Positions 17,209 to 26,756 of a DNA stretch of 64,000 nucleotides are shown one piece after another. Numbering within the stretch: position 1 is the stretch's first letter; every line of letters begins with the position of its first letter. Below the pieces are notes generated by a model that ran no database searches, had not been told where the DNA came from, and saw only the letters and a list, made by a program, of their open reading frames with translations. The translations under genes and the position numbers were made by a program. The DNA comes from Gemmatimonadota bacterium (GTDB lineage Bacteria; Gemmatimonadota; Gemmatimonadetes; Longimicrobiales; Gaopeijiaceae), in NCBI GenBank assembly GCA_022571515.1, contig JACZXQ010000015.1:1-64000 (forward strand), in the 5' to 3' direction.

Positions 17209-18011
17209 GCCCCGCTCACCTCCACGGTCGAAAGGTTCGCCGATGTCGCTTCTCCGCGGCCTGCGATGATCTCCCGCGCAAGGTTGAGGTAGCACTGCGC
17301 GCCGGCTGATAGCACGTCGTACTGCAGGATGGGCTTGCCGAAACTAGGTGCCTCGGCAAGTCGCACGTTGCGGGGGATCAGCGTCTTGTACACGCGGTCG
17401 CCAAAGTATTCACGCGCCTCGGAGGCAACCTGCTTCGAGAGCTTCAGGCGGCTGTCGTACATCGTGAGAAGCACACCTTCTATTTCCAGGGTCCGATTGA
17501 GCGCACGCTGCACCAGCCTAACAGTGTTGAGAAGCTGGCTGAGGCCCTCCAGGGCGTAGAACTCGCACTGGATCGGGATCATCACGGAATCTGCGGCGGT
17601 GAGAGTGTTCAAGGTGAGGAGGCCCAGCGAAGGGGGGCAGTCGATAAGAATGAACTCGTAGTCGTCGCGAACCGACTCCAGCACTCGCCGCAAGACCAAC
17701 TCGCGGGACCCTGCGTCGACCAACTCGATCTCCGCTCCCACGAGATCGCGAGTCGAGGGAATGAGGTCGAGAAACGGCACGCTCACGCCGGATTGCACGC
17801 AGTCCCCCACCGGAACGCCTCGCATGAGCGTATCATAAACGGTGGGTCCGTCCCGGGAGGCCCCGAGCCCGCTCGTGGCATTGGCCTGGGGATCCATGTC
17901 CACGATGAGCGTGCGGCATTCCGCGACCGCCAGGGATGCCCCGAGGTTAATGGCGGTCGTGGTCTTACCCACACCGCCTTTTTGGTTGGCAATAGCGATT
18001 ACGCGCGACAT
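17205..18011 (-). CDS. parA: Chromosome-partitioning ATPase ParA
   Basis: 268 aa. Deviant Walker A KGGVGKTT at residues 11-18, Walker A' DMDPQANAT, and DCPPSLGLLTLN as Walker B. Full-length chromosomal Soj/ParA without an N-terminal HTH, so not a plasmid type Ia protein. It binds DNA as an ATP dimer and moves ParB-parS. It is the first gene of parA-parB-M23-bactofilin. The start at 18011 is fixed by the MSRVIAIANQKGG beginning. Confidence 0.96.
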   Translation of the reverse strand: MSRVIAIANQKGGVGKTTTAINLGASLAVAECRTLIVDMDPQANATSGLGASRDGPTVYDTLMRGVPVGDCVQSGVSVPFLDLIPSTRDLVGAEIELVDAGSRELVLRRVLESVRDDYEFILIDCPPSLGLLTLNTLTAADSVMIPIQCEFYALEGLSQLLNTVRLVQRALNRTLEIEGVLLTMYDSRLKLSKQVASEAREYFGDRVYKTLIPRNVRLAEAPSFGKPILQYDVLSAGAQCYLNLAREIIAGRGEATSANLSTVEVSGA

Positions 18012-18175
18012 TCTCGGGCACCGATCGGGAATAGCTGACTCGAATCCGGAAGGTCGAAGAATATACGCGCGGCTTTTCGTCTCGTAAAGCGATGTTTTGT
18101 GGCGCGAGGCGTGGGGTCGTGACTACATTCCGCGTACACCGACGAATGAAGTGTGTACGGAAGGTGCGGAGAGGG

Positions 18176-18649
18176 ATGGGTATGGGATCCAGAGTACTCG
18201 AGATCGCGTCCAAGGCGGGTGTGTTGTTCCTGGCGGGTGTGGTGGTTTCTTGCGGTGGAGACTCATCCGGCCCGGGTGAGACGCCTGGACCGGATTTCAT
18301 GGTCGGGGATTGGATTGCCACGGTGCTGGTCGTCACGAGTGCGGTGAATCCGGAGGTTTTCGCGGATCTTTTGGCGAAGGGAGCCACGTTCAGGCTCTTA
18401 GTCCAACCGTCGGGCCGATACACGGCTATCCTCTCCGGGTTTGGCCAGGCGTCTAGTGAATCGGGCACACTCTCCGTGGAGGGCACGCAGGTCGTCTTCC
18501 GAAGAACCCTTCCTTCGCCTGAGGTTGCCCGGTCCACGTGGGTACGCGAAGGAGCCGACGTCATTCTCACGGGTCCGACCGAGTTCGACTTCAATTCGGA
18601 CGGCATGATCGAAAGCGGGACAATCGTGATCAGGCTCACTCCGCGCTAG
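18176..18649 (+). CDS. Small putative lipoprotein of unknown function
   Basis: About 157 aa. Signal peptide with lipobox VVSC followed by GGDSSGPG, a typical flexible lipoprotein tether. The body is predicted beta-rich (VGDWIATVLVVTS, FRLLVQPSGRYTAIL, SGTLSVEGTQVVF, DFNSDGMIESGTIVIRL), a compact lipocalin-like or sandwich fold by pattern only. ATG at 18176 or 18182; GGAGAGG just upstream suits 18182. It points away from parA and lies between parA and the parS site. I do not recognise the family. Confidence 0.6.
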   Translation: MGMGSRVLEIASKAGVLFLAGVVVSCGGDSSGPGETPGPDFMVGDWIATVLVVTSAVNPEVFADLLAKGATFRLLVQPSGRYTAILSGFGQASSESGTLSVEGTQVVFRRTLPSPEVARSTWVREGADVILTGPTEFDFNSDGMIESGTIVIRLTPR

Positions 18650-18687
18650 ACACCGCTGGGCACCCACCCGCCGTCTGAGTGTCCGAA

Positions 18688-18703
18688 TGTTTCACGTGAA
18701 ACA
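18688..18703. promoter_or_regulatory. parS centromere-like site
   Basis: TGTTTCACGTGAAACA, a perfect 16-bp palindrome identical to the consensus bacterial parS bound by ParB. It lies in the intergenic space between the small lipoprotein gene and mnmG, within 1.5 kb of parB. It is the only exact copy I see in the window. Confidence 0.95.
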
Positions 18704-18837
18704 CCCCAAATAATGGAATTCTTTGTGACCCCGAGAATGTCGTCCGCTGGAAAGACCTACGCAAACCCTATGCAACAAGGCTCGAGCCATTGGGGTTACG
18801 GTTTGAAACAAAAAAAGGGTTACGCCTGGAGGCCCGC

Positions 18838-20742
18838 TCAGCCGGCCGGGACGACGACAGCCCCTGGCTGGCCGGCCGCCCGCCAGCGGCGAACCTCCAT
18901 CATGAGGTTTTGGAGGTCTGCGGGCGAGACACCAGGAATCCGTCCCGCCTGCGCCAGGGTGCTGGGCCGCACTCGCACAAGCTTTTCGCGGGCCTCGTAC
19001 GACAGAGTGACGAAATCCGCGTAGGGAGTTTCCCCCGGTAGCACGAAGCCGGCCTGCTCCCTCAGCCTTTCCGCTCGATCGATCTCGCGAGCGACGTACC
19101 CTTCGTACTTGAGCTCGATCTCCACGGCCGCCAAAGCGTCGCCCGCGCTCTCGTGATCGAACGGCGCCCCTCCCGCCCTTGCGATCTCGTCAGCGGTTAC
19201 ACCCGGCCTCTTGAGCAGATCCAGCGCGCGCGTGGGCTCGGCGATTCCGGGGGTGCCGAGCCGCTCCAGTATCGGAGCCACGGACTCCGGCCGGACCGAG
19301 GCGGTTCGGAACCAACCCACCATGCGGTCCTCGGCCGCGAGCCGTTCGTTTAGAACCCCCCGCTGCTCGAGCGTGAGCAGCCCACGCGTCTCCGCGACCG
19401 GACCGAGGCGCCGCACAGCGTTGTCCTGCCGCAACAGAAGGCGGTACTCCGCCCTCGACGTGAACAGCCGGTAGGGCTCGTCCACTCCCTTGGTTACGAG
19501 GTCGTCAACCAGCACACCGATGTAGGCCTGGTCACGCTCGAGAATGAGCGGCGGCTCTCCCTGGGCGAGAAACGCTGCGTTGGCTCCGGCGATGAGCCCC
19601 TGCCCCGCCGCCTCTTCGTAGCCGGTCGTTCCGTTGATTTGCCCCGCCAAGAACAGCCCCGGAATGACCTTCACTTCGAGGGTGTGCGTGAGCTGGTGGG
19701 GCGGAACGTAGTCGTACTCGATCGCGTACCCGGCACGCGTCATCTCGACGCGTTCGAGGCCGGGCACCGTCCGCAGGAACTCCAACTGGATTTCCGCCGG
19801 GAGCGATGTCGAGAGCCCATTCACATAGAGCTCGGACGTGTCGAGCCCCTCCGGCTCGAGGAAGACTTGATGCCGCGAGGCATCAGGGAACCGAACGATC
19901 TTGTCCTCGATCGAGGGACAGTACCTCGGCCCTCGGCCAGCGATCGCACCGCCGTAGAGCGCGCTCGTGTGCAGACTCCGCTCTACCACCTTCCTCAGTT
20001 CGTCTCCGGTCCACGTGATCCAGCAGGGCCGCTGCTCCGGCACCTCCTCCCGATGGTAGGCACTGAATCGGAAATCTCCCGGGTCCCCGTCCTGCCGTTC
20101 GAGAGCGTCGAAGTCGACCGTGCGTCCATCGATTCTGGGCGGTGTTCCGGTCTTGAAACGCGCGAGTTCGAGACCCCTACGGGCCATCTCCACCGCCAGG
20201 TCGATCGACGGGGCCTCTCCGGCCCGGCCGGCCGGCACTGGATCCTCGCCACCAATATGGATCTCACCTCTGAGGAAGGTCCCGGCGGTCACGACCACCG
20301 TCCGGGAATCGATGCGTCGACCCGCACCCGTGATCACCCCGACGGCTGCGCCACCCTCCATCACCAAACCGGTTACCATGTCCTCAATCATCTCGAGGCC
20401 CGGCAGTTCTTCCAGGATCCGTCTCACTCCGACGGGGTAGAGCGCCCGGTCGCACTGTGCCCTGGGCCCCCACACGGCGGGCCCCTTCGAGCGGTTCAGC
20501 ATCCGGAACTGGATCCGGGCCGCATCGGTGGCACGACCCATGACGCCCCCCATGGCGTCTACTTCGCGTGCGACGACTCCCTTGGCGATACCTCCAACGG
20601 CCGGATTACAGCTCATCTGCCCGACCCGATGGAGCTCCGGCGTGATGAGGAGCGCACGAGCACCGATGCGCGCCGCGGCGGCGGCGGCTTCAGTACCCGC
20701 GTGACCTCCGCCTATCACTACGACGTCGTACATGCCGTCCAT
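18838..20742 (-). CDS. mnmG: tRNA uridine-5-carboxymethylaminomethyl modification enzyme MnmG
   Basis: 634 aa, full length. FAD-binding [13 protein letters not shown] at the N-terminus, [22 protein letters not shown]-type motif, and YCPSIEDK typical of the family. With MnmE it makes the cmnm5U34 modification of tRNA wobble uridine. The ATG at 20742 or 20733 (MYDVVVIGG) could be used. Unusually, rsmG (gidB), which often follows mnmG near origins, is absent: the next minus-strand gene is parA, and a lipoprotein gene and parS lie between. Confidence 0.96.
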   Translation of the reverse strand: MDGMYDVVVIGGGHAGTEAAAAAARIGARALLITPELHRVGQMSCNPAVGGIAKGVVAREVDAMGGVMGRATDAARIQFRMLNRSKGPAVWGPRAQCDRALYPVGVRRILEELPGLEMIEDMVTGLVMEGGAAVGVITGAGRRIDSRTVVVTAGTFLRGEIHIGGEDPVPAGRAGEAPSIDLAVEMARRGLELARFKTGTPPRIDGRTVDFDALERQDGDPGDFRFSAYHREEVPEQRPCWITWTGDELRKVVERSLHTSALYGGAIAGRGPRYCPSIEDKIVRFPDASRHQVFLEPEGLDTSELYVNGLSTSLPAEIQLEFLRTVPGLERVEMTRAGYAIEYDYVPPHQLTHTLEVKVIPGLFLAGQINGTTGYEEAAGQGLIAGANAAFLAQGEPPLILERDQAYIGVLVDDLVTKGVDEPYRLFTSRAEYRLLLRQDNAVRRLGPVAETRGLLTLEQRGVLNERLAAEDRMVGWFRTASVRPESVAPILERLGTPGIAEPTRALDLLKRPGVTADEIARAGGAPFDHESAGDALAAVEIELKYEGYVAREIDRAERLREQAGFVLPGETPYADFVTLSYEAREKLVRVRPSTLAQAGRIPGVSPADLQNLMMEVRRWRAAGQPGAVVVPAG

Positions 20743-20756
20743 CCGTCAACAGCCTT

Positions 20757-21044
20757 CTAGAGAAGAATTTCGAACCGCTCCCTGGAGAGCCGCCCTTCGG
20801 ACGGGACTCTCTCGACACGGTCCACCCTCGCCATCCAGGGACCCTTCGCGAGTTGCATCGCGAACGCTTCCAACACCTCCGCCGGCGCTGTAGCGTATAC
20901 CACCACCGCCCCATCGGGTGAGTTCTCAGCGGTTCCGCACACACCCAACTCGGTCGCAATCTCCCGTGTCCACCAGCGATATCCAACGCCTTGGACCCGT
21001 CCCGTCACCCTATACCCCACCTGGGTCCAAGCGGTGCTATCCAC
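20757..21044 (-). CDS. Acylphosphatase
   Basis: 95 aa. The signature GRVQGVGYRWWT holds the phosphate-binding arginine (R23), and ENSPDGAV carries the catalytic asparagine (N41). Hydrolyses acyl phosphates such as acetyl-phosphate or 1,3-bisphosphoglycerate. It sits between mnmE and mnmG with gaps of about 15 nt on each side, so the three are cotranscribed; acylphosphatase at this place is not the common arrangement. Confidence 0.92.
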   Translation of the reverse strand: MDSTAWTQVGYRVTGRVQGVGYRWWTREIATELGVCGTAENSPDGAVVVYATAPAEVLEAFAMQLAKGPWMARVDRVERVPSEGRLSRERFEILL

Positions 21045-21061
21045 TCCTCATTCCTCGCTCT

Positions 21062-22414
21062 TTACTTGCCTATGCAGAACTCGTCGAATAGTGCGTCGAG
21101 CACGTCCTCCGAGGCGATAACCCCGAGAAGTTCCTCCAGCGCGCTCTCCGCCGGTCGAAGATGGGTGGATGCCAACTCCGCCGGTACTCCCTCTCTCAGG
21201 GCGGCGGCGAAAGCGCGCACGCCCTCGAGCGCACGGCGCACTCCGTCGGCTTGTCTCTTCCGCGTCAGCACCGGCGCATCGGCCCCGGCGCTGACGAGAC
21301 CTCGAAAGACGAGGGAAGGCAGTTTCTCCCGCAGGAGCCCTAATCCCTCCCCAGTCAGCGCGGAGAGGACCAGGTGGTCCTCTTCGCCCAAGACCCCTCC
21401 AGCCACATCGGCGAGGTCGGCCTTGGTACGCACCACCACGACCTCCTTCCCGGCGAGGGACTCGGCGAACATCGCCTCGTCCTCCTCGACTGGGCGCCCG
21501 GCCTCCACGCACAACAGGACGAGGTCGGCAGCATCCAGGTAACGCCGGGCCACCTCCACCCCCAACTGTTCCACGGGCTCGTCCGTATCGTGGATCCCCG
21601 CCGTATCCACGAGGCGGAACGGAAAACCGCCGAGCGAAACCACAGCCTCCAACGCGTCACGGGTGGTGCCGGGCACCTCCGCAACGATGGCACGCTCCAC
21701 TCCCAGCATTGCATTGAACAAGCTGGACTTGCCCGAGTTGGGTCTGCCGGCGAGCACCGTCACGGCTCCCTCGCGAAGTAGCTCGCCCTCGGGTGCCGTC
21801 GCCAGCAACTCCTCGAGGGCACTCACCACGGCGTCGGCCTCCGTGGCGATGGAGGCCGGTGGCATCGGCGCCTCGTCCTCTTCAGGAAAGTCGATGTGTT
21901 GGACCAGATGCGCCTCCAGCCGGACCAGCCGCTCCTTCATATCGGCCAACCGCGATGACAACCCTCGCTCCAACTGAAAGATCGCCGCTTGGTGGAACTC
22001 TCGGCTCTGCCCATCGATGAGATCCAGGACGGCTTCGGCCTGTACCAGATCGAGTTTTCCGTTCAGGTACGCGCGCCGTGTGAACTCCCCGCGTTCGGCT
22101 CGCCGGGCACCGGCCGCGATGAACGCCTCTTCGATCAGGGCCGGTGTCAGCCACCCGCCGTGGCTCGAGACCTCCACCATGTCCTCGCCGGTGTAGCTCT
22201 CCGGCCCTCGAAAAACCGTCACGAGGGTTTGGTCGAGAACGCGGCCGTCCGCCGGATCGGAAAGTGTGCGGAGCGTGGGTCGGCGTACCTCGGGCAAACG
22301 GCCCGAGTCACCCAAGAGTGCGGAGAGGATCTCCGAAGAGCGGTCGCCCGAGAGTCGAACCACGGCGAGAGCGCTCCGGCCTGGTGGTGTCGCCAGCGCG
22401 ACGATGGTGTCCAT
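21062..22414 (-). CDS. mnmE: tRNA modification GTPase MnmE
   Basis: About 450 aa. N-terminal tetrahydrofolate-binding domain (MDTIVALATPPGRSALAVVR), helical domain, inserted G domain with P-loop GRPNSGKSS, G2/G3 PGTTRD and DTAG, and RTKADL as the NKxD equivalent. The C-terminal CIGK carries the catalytic cysteine. Works with MnmG on U34 of tRNAs. The ATG at 22414 follows an in-frame GTG; YidC ends 36 nt upstream. Confidence 0.95.
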   Translation of the reverse strand: MDTIVALATPPGRSALAVVRLSGDRSSEILSALLGDSGRLPEVRRPTLRTLSDPADGRVLDQTLVTVFRGPESYTGEDMVEVSSHGGWLTPALIEEAFIAAGARRAERGEFTRRAYLNGKLDLVQAEAVLDLIDGQSREFHQAAIFQLERGLSSRLADMKERLVRLEAHLVQHIDFPEEDEAPMPPASIATEADAVVSALEELLATAPEGELLREGAVTVLAGRPNSGKSSLFNAMLGVERAIVAEVPGTTRDALEAVVSLGGFPFRLVDTAGIHDTDEPVEQLGVEVARRYLDAADLVLLCVEAGRPVEEDEAMFAESLAGKEVVVVRTKADLADVAGGVLGEEDHLVLSALTGEGLGLLREKLPSLVFRGLVSAGADAPVLTRKRQADGVRRALEGVRAFAAALREGVPAELASTHLRPAESALEELLGVIASEDVLDALFDEFCIGK

Positions 22415-22450
22415 CACAGTCGTGGCCTCGGCCCATCCGGGCCGCCCCGC

Positions 22451-24148
22451 TCAGCTCTTCGCCGGAGGCGTGGCGGCCTGAATCTTTTGTCGCTCTTTGG
22501 CAATCCAATACTGCTGTGGAACCGTAGCGAGGTTCGCGGTCAGGTAATAGAGGTTCAGCCCCGATGCCAGGTTGAGGAAGATGAACATCATCATCGGAGG
22601 CATCATCCACATCATCATCTTCATCTGTGGATTCGGGGCCACCTGGGACCGTATCATGATCCACTGCATGAGGAACATGGAAAGTCCCAGCAGTACCGGC
22701 AGGATATAAAACGGATCCGCGGCCGAGAGGTTGGGGAGCCACAGGAACGACTCTCCCCTCAGCTCGATGGTGTTCTGGAACACGAAGAACAACGTGATCA
22801 AGACTGGCCACGGAAGCAGCATCGGCAGGCACCCCGCCAAGGGGTTGAAGCCGTGGTCCTTGTAGAGCTTCATCATTTCCTTCTGAAGCTTTTCGGGCTG
22901 GTCCTTGTACTTGGCCTGAATCTCCTGCAACAAAGGTTGCACTGCCATGTTCTTCATCTGGGAGCGCATGGCCTTCTGGTTGAGCGGGAACAGGAGCACC
23001 CGCATCATGACCCCGAACAGGATCAGTACCCAACCGTATCCGATATTCAGCCGGTCGTGAAGGTAGTTCAGAATGCCTAGAACGATGCCAACGAATGGAC
23101 GCACCATCGGTCGCATCCACCGCCAGCCGTAGGGGTTCACCTCCTCGAGATCGTTGTCGAACGAAGTGAGCAGCGCGCGATTCTGTGGCGCTAATAGCAA
23201 GCGGTGTTCGACCACGCCCCCTGATCGCACCGGCTGGCTAACTGCCACATAGGCCTGGTCCTCCGCGGGTACCGGCTCCGCGATCAAACCACCCAGGTAG
23301 CTGGTCGTCTCGGCGTCGGCGCCCGGCATGATCGCAAACAGGAAATACTTGCTCTTGAGCGCAGCCCAGATGAAGGGCCCGGGCTCGATCTTGGGCTCAT
23401 CCGCCTTGCTCAGCAGTTGGGTACGGATGCCATTTTGGAGGTGGTTGGTCACGTAGGCCAAGGCGCGTGATTCGTCCGCGATGCGACCCTCGTTATAGGC
23501 GATTCCGGTGCCGAGATCCGTGAGCAACAGGTCGGCATCTATGCCCTCGATCCGGGTCTTTACCTTCACCAGGTAGCTGTCCGGCTCGAACGTGTAGGTG
23601 GTCGAGAAGACAAAAGGTGTAGTGGGGTGTCGATACGTGAACGTGAGCGTCTGGGGACGTCCACCCTCGCGTAACGTCAGTCCATCACGCGGGAGCACGT
23701 CGAACGGCTGATCCGTCAGGTCGAGCACGTTTTCGCCCACCTGGATGCGGCTGCCTAGAGCACCGCTGCCGGCCGGAATCAACTCGACGAGTCCACCTTC
23801 GTCGCGTCCATTCTCGGCGAACGAGACGAAGTCGGTGAGGACCGCCGACGTGAGGTTGGCACCACGTGAGGAAAAGGTGAACCGATAGAGGGGCCCTCGG
23901 ACGACCACATCCCTCGTCAGGGGAGCCCCCGCCGCAGCCTTCTCCGCCACCCCCGCCGCAGGCGCCGGCATCCGCACCTCGGGCACCGATGGTATCTCGA
24001 GCGGAGGGGTTCCCGTACCCTCGGTCGGGGTGAGCGTGCCCGGAAGATCGAGCTCCTCCTGGCGAATCGGCGGGAACAGGATGTTCGTCCCCACGAGGAC
24101 GAGGATCATCAGAGAAATTGCGAGCACAAACCGGAATTCTTGATTCAT
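22451..24148 (-). CDS. yidC: Membrane protein insertase YidC
   Basis: 565 aa. N-terminal membrane anchor ([19 protein letters not shown]), a large periplasmic beta-supersandwich domain (residues about 70-330), then five conserved helices including [12 protein letters not shown]-type TM2 with the RVLLFPLN arginine that faces the substrate groove, and the long methionine-rich region [13 protein letters not shown] near TM5. Inserts and folds inner-membrane proteins with or without SecYEG. The ATG overlaps the yidD stop (ATGA). Confidence 0.95.
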   Translation of the reverse strand: MNQEFRFVLAISLMILVLVGTNILFPPIRQEELDLPGTLTPTEGTGTPPLEIPSVPEVRMPAPAAGVAEKAAAGAPLTRDVVVRGPLYRFTFSSRGANLTSAVLTDFVSFAENGRDEGGLVELIPAGSGALGSRIQVGENVLDLTDQPFDVLPRDGLTLREGGRPQTLTFTYRHPTTPFVFSTTYTFEPDSYLVKVKTRIEGIDADLLLTDLGTGIAYNEGRIADESRALAYVTNHLQNGIRTQLLSKADEPKIEPGPFIWAALKSKYFLFAIMPGADAETTSYLGGLIAEPVPAEDQAYVAVSQPVRSGGVVEHRLLLAPQNRALLTSFDNDLEEVNPYGWRWMRPMVRPFVGIVLGILNYLHDRLNIGYGWVLILFGVMMRVLLFPLNQKAMRSQMKNMAVQPLLQEIQAKYKDQPEKLQKEMMKLYKDHGFNPLAGCLPMLLPWPVLITLFFVFQNTIELRGESFLWLPNLSAADPFYILPVLLGLSMFLMQWIMIRSQVAPNPQMKMMMWMMPPMMMFIFLNLASGLNLYYLTANLATVPQQYWIAKERQKIQAATPPAKS

Positions 24149-24402
24149 CGATCGCTCATCTTTGACTTCATCCCACTTCCCCCCTCAACACTTGGCACCG
24201 GGTCATACCCCCACTTTCCGAAGGGATGGCAGCGAAACACGCGCTTCGTCGCCAGCCAGCTCCCGTGCAACGTCCCATACTGCTCGATGGCCTCCACGGC
24301 GTATCCCGAGCACGTGGGCGTAAACCGACACGAAGGCGGCAACAGCGGGGAGATCCCGCGCTGATAGGTACGAATCACTCCGAGTAAAACTTTTCCGAGC
24401 AC
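24145..24402 (-). CDS. yidD: Membrane protein insertion efficiency factor YidD
   Basis: 85 aa, normal for the family. Conserved block [20 protein letters not shown], then [10 protein letters not shown] and a final [12 protein letters not shown]. Small, basic, membrane-associated helper of YidC. Overlaps rnpA at its start by 28 nt and yidC at its end by 4 nt, the classical rpmH-rnpA-yidD-yidC arrangement. Confidence 0.95.
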   Translation of the reverse strand: MLGKVLLGVIRTYQRGISPLLPPSCRFTPTCSGYAVEAIEQYGTLHGSWLATKRVFRCHPFGKWGYDPVPSVEGGSGMKSKMSDR

Positions 24403-24788
24403 AACGCCTCCGCTAGTCCCTTTACTTCGGCCCTCAGTGTGGCATAGCCAACGCCATAGGCCTCTCTCCTAGCTCGAAACAGTACATCCAGGTTCCGCCC
24501 GGCCTCCCGCAGAAACGGCAGCACCTCGGTGCGCGCTATCTCGCGAAGCCTCCTCTTGAGACGGTTCCGATCGACGATGCGGTGCCGGTGTTTAGGCACG
24601 ATCAAGCCCAGCCGAGGATGAGAAAAGGGGGAAGTCGAAAAGAAGACGTCGAGGTTCGCCGTCCTCTTCCGCTTCCCCCTCCTGAGGAGCCAACGGATTT
24701 CGGTAGACCGCTGGATCCGGCTCGAACGCGGCAGCCGCTGCGTCAGGGCGCCGCGGCCCGAACTCGGTCGCGGACTGCCGGTGTCCAC
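24375..24788 (-). CDS. rnpA: Ribonuclease P protein component
   Basis: 137 aa from a GTG at 24788. The RNR motif lies in [15 protein letters not shown], the RNA-binding signature of RnpA; the upstream [15 protein letters not shown] strand precedes it. The N-terminus before [13 protein letters not shown] is about 20 residues longer than usual, so an internal start cannot be excluded. It begins 4 nt after the rpmH stop. Confidence 0.92.
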   Translation of the reverse strand: MDTGSPRPSSGRGALTQRLPRSSRIQRSTEIRWLLRRGKRKRTANLDVFFSTSPFSHPRLGLIVPKHRHRIVDRNRLKRRLREIARTEVLPFLREAGRNLDVLFRARREAYGVGYATLRAEVKGLAEALCSEKFYSE

Positions 24789-24792
24789 CGAC

Positions 24793-24942
24793 TTACTTGG
24801 AGCCGATCTTCACCACCAAGCGTGCCCTCCCGCGAACACGACGCCTGGCGAGGGCAGCACGCCCACCTCGGGTCTTCATACGCAAGCGGAACCCGTGCTT
24901 GTTTACACGCTTACGATTTCGTGGCCTATATGTTGGCTTCAT
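24793..24942 (-). CDS. rpmH: 50S ribosomal protein L34
   Basis: 49 aa, highly basic: [19 protein letters not shown] at the start, then [19 protein letters not shown] and the end VVKIGSK. This is the L34 signature (TYQPsnrkR.r.HGFR.RM.T..GR.vl..RR.kGR..L). Found by translating the minus strand upstream of rnpA. The ATG at 24942 faces dnaA across a 195-bp spacer. Confidence 0.97.
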   Translation of the reverse strand: MKPTYRPRNRKRVNKHGFRLRMKTRGGRAALARRRVRGRARLVVKIGSK

Positions 24943-25137
24943 GCCTCACTACCTACTCTCATACTCGATCACTGAATTCGGAGCATGAAAAGATATCCGA
25001 GGCCCGGAACCGAGGTCAAGGCCATGACAGCAATAAAGTGCTGGAAACCGACGCGTGCCGGGGGCTCGTTTGACTTTTCCACATGCCCTGTCTAGTCTCC
25101 TCGCCCCCGTCCGGGTCAACACCCCACCGACGCGTCA
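24943..25137. promoter_or_regulatory. rpmH-dnaA divergent intergenic region with a DnaA box
   Basis: Contains TTTTCCACA at 25075-25083, an exact match to the TTWTNCACA DnaA box, 55 bp upstream of the dnaA start. It is placed for autoregulation of dnaA. The AT-rich stretch near 24940-25000 probably holds the rpmH promoter. No cluster of boxes is present here; the denser set lies downstream of dnaA. Confidence 0.6.
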
Positions 25138-26508
25138 ATGGAGCTAACCGCAGCCGAGGTTTGGACTCGCGTTCTGAGCGCAGCACGGGCCAGTTTGCCG
25201 GAGCAAAGCTATCGGACGTGGCTCGCCGGCTCGTCCGCTATCGCCCTCACCGACGAGGAACTCCTGGTCGAGTGTGCGAGCGAGTTTCACGTAGAGTGGA
25301 TCGAGGACAGGTACGGAGCCATGCTGAGCGAGTTGGCCGGACGACTCCTCGGCAGAGACCTTCGGTTGAGCTTCCGCCCGGGCGACCCGGAGCCGGCAGC
25401 CTCGGTCCCCGCAGTCGAGGTGGCCCCTCCAACCGCGCCGACCAGAGGCATTCCACCCCTCCCTCGTGAGCGGTCCTCCGGACTGAACGAACGCTACACC
25501 TTCGAGCGCTTCGTGGTGGGAAACAACAACCAACTCGCCTCGGCGGCCTGCCACGCGGTCGCCCGGGAGCCGGCGAGAATGTACAACCCACTCTTCCTGT
25601 ACGGCGGCGTCGGCCTGGGGAAGACCCACCTCATGCACGCGATCGCCAATGCGATTCTCGCCGACCGACCCGAGACCCGGGTCTCCTACGTATCGTCCGA
25701 GCGATTCACGAACGAACTCGTGACCTCGATCCAGGCGGGCACGACTCCAGATTTTCGGCGGCGTTACCGGCAAATGGATCTGCTGCTCGTCGATGACATC
25801 CACTTCCTCGAGGGTAAGGAACGAACTCAAGAGGAGTTCTTCCACACATTCAACGCACTGTACGACGCCCATAAGCAGATCATCCTGACGAGCGACCGGC
25901 CGCCGAAGGAGATCCCGGGACTCGAGGAGCGACTGGTGTCACGGTTCGAGTGGGGGCTGGTAGCCGACATCAAGCCGCCCGACTACGAGACCCGTGTGGC
26001 GATCCTCAGGAAGAAGGCCGAAGAGGACTCACTGTCTCTGGACCCCGAGGTCATCGACTTCATTGCCCGCTCGTGCACCAACTCGGTCCGGGAACTGGAA
26101 GGGGCCGTCATCAAGCTCCTTGCCTACTCGTCTTTAACGAATCAGGAAATCACATTAGATCTCGCGCACACATCGCTCCTGAGTTCTGGCGGTGTGCTCG
26201 CCGGAGAAGGCGAACCGCTCGGCCCCGAGCGAGTCCGCGAAACGGTTGCAAGCCGGTGGAAAGTGACCTCGGATGGCCTGGCTTCGAAGCGGCGTACAAA
26301 AGACTTGACGGTCCCCCGCCAGGTCGCCATGTACCTGATCAGGGATCTCTTGGACCTCCCGCTCATACAGATTGGCAAGTTGTTCGGCGGGCGGGACCAC
26401 TCCACCGTTATCCACTCGATCCGGAAGGTCGAAAACGCGATGGGTGAAGATCCGGATTTCCGTCGTCAAGTCGAGTCGGTTCGCGAAGAACTCAGAAAGC
26501 CTGTTTGA
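25138..26508 (+). CDS. dnaA: Chromosomal replication initiator protein DnaA
   Basis: 456 aa. Domain I at residues 1-80 (WTRVLSAARASLPEQSYRTWL), a short proline-rich domain II, AAA+ domain III with Walker A GGVGLGKTH, Walker B LLLVDDIHFLEGK, and domain IV with the signature QVAMYLIRDLLDLPLIQIG plus GRDHSTVIHS that reads DnaA boxes. Domain III also carries the FERFVVGNNN entry motif. It opens oriC in the following intergenic region. Confidence 0.97.
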   Translation: MELTAAEVWTRVLSAARASLPEQSYRTWLAGSSAIALTDEELLVECASEFHVEWIEDRYGAMLSELAGRLLGRDLRLSFRPGDPEPAASVPAVEVAPPTAPTRGIPPLPRERSSGLNERYTFERFVVGNNNQLASAACHAVAREPARMYNPLFLYGGVGLGKTHLMHAIANAILADRPETRVSYVSSERFTNELVTSIQAGTTPDFRRRYRQMDLLLVDDIHFLEGKERTQEEFFHTFNALYDAHKQIILTSDRPPKEIPGLEERLVSRFEWGLVADIKPPDYETRVAILRKKAEEDSLSLDPEVIDFIARSCTNSVRELEGAVIKLLAYSSLTNQEITLDLAHTSLLSSGGVLAGEGEPLGPERVRETVASRWKVTSDGLASKRRTKDLTVPRQVAMYLIRDLLDLPLIQIGKLFGGRDHSTVIHSIRKVENAMGEDPDFRRQVESVREELRKPV

Positions 26509-26756
26509 ATGCTGTGGAGAGATGGGGAAACCATGTGGAGAAACCACGAGATGCCCACATCGGATTCTCGCCATCCACAACCAACGCTTATTTTCCACTT
26601 TGACGACACAGTGAGATCTCGCGCAATGGCGCGCCCCATGCGACCATTCCACGATTCCACACCCTCTACTACTACTAGTCTTTATATATAGACACTCACT
26701 AAAAACGATCAGACTGTGAATAATTCAGACATAATCGGACACGGAGTGGAGATTCG
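26509..26756. other. Probable origin of replication (oriC) between dnaA and dnaN
   Basis: 248 bp without a gene. It holds TTATTCACA on the minus strand at 26715-26723 (exact TTWTNCACA) and several one- or two-mismatch boxes: TGTGGAGAG at 26514, TGTGGAGAA near 26531, CCATCCACA near 26572, TTTTCCACT near 26592 and GATTCCACA at 26653-26661. Directly after the last comes CTACTACTACTA at 26666-26677, which fits the DnaA-trio rule ([C/T]T[A/T] repeats on this strand), followed by AT-rich TTTATATATA at 26681-26690 as the likely unwinding element. Confidence 0.75.

Noticed and set aside
22560-22660. Repeated CATCAT/ATCATC triplets that look like a tandem repeat
   Set aside because: They encode the methionine-rich segment of YidC ([13 protein letters not shown]) and are explained by coding.
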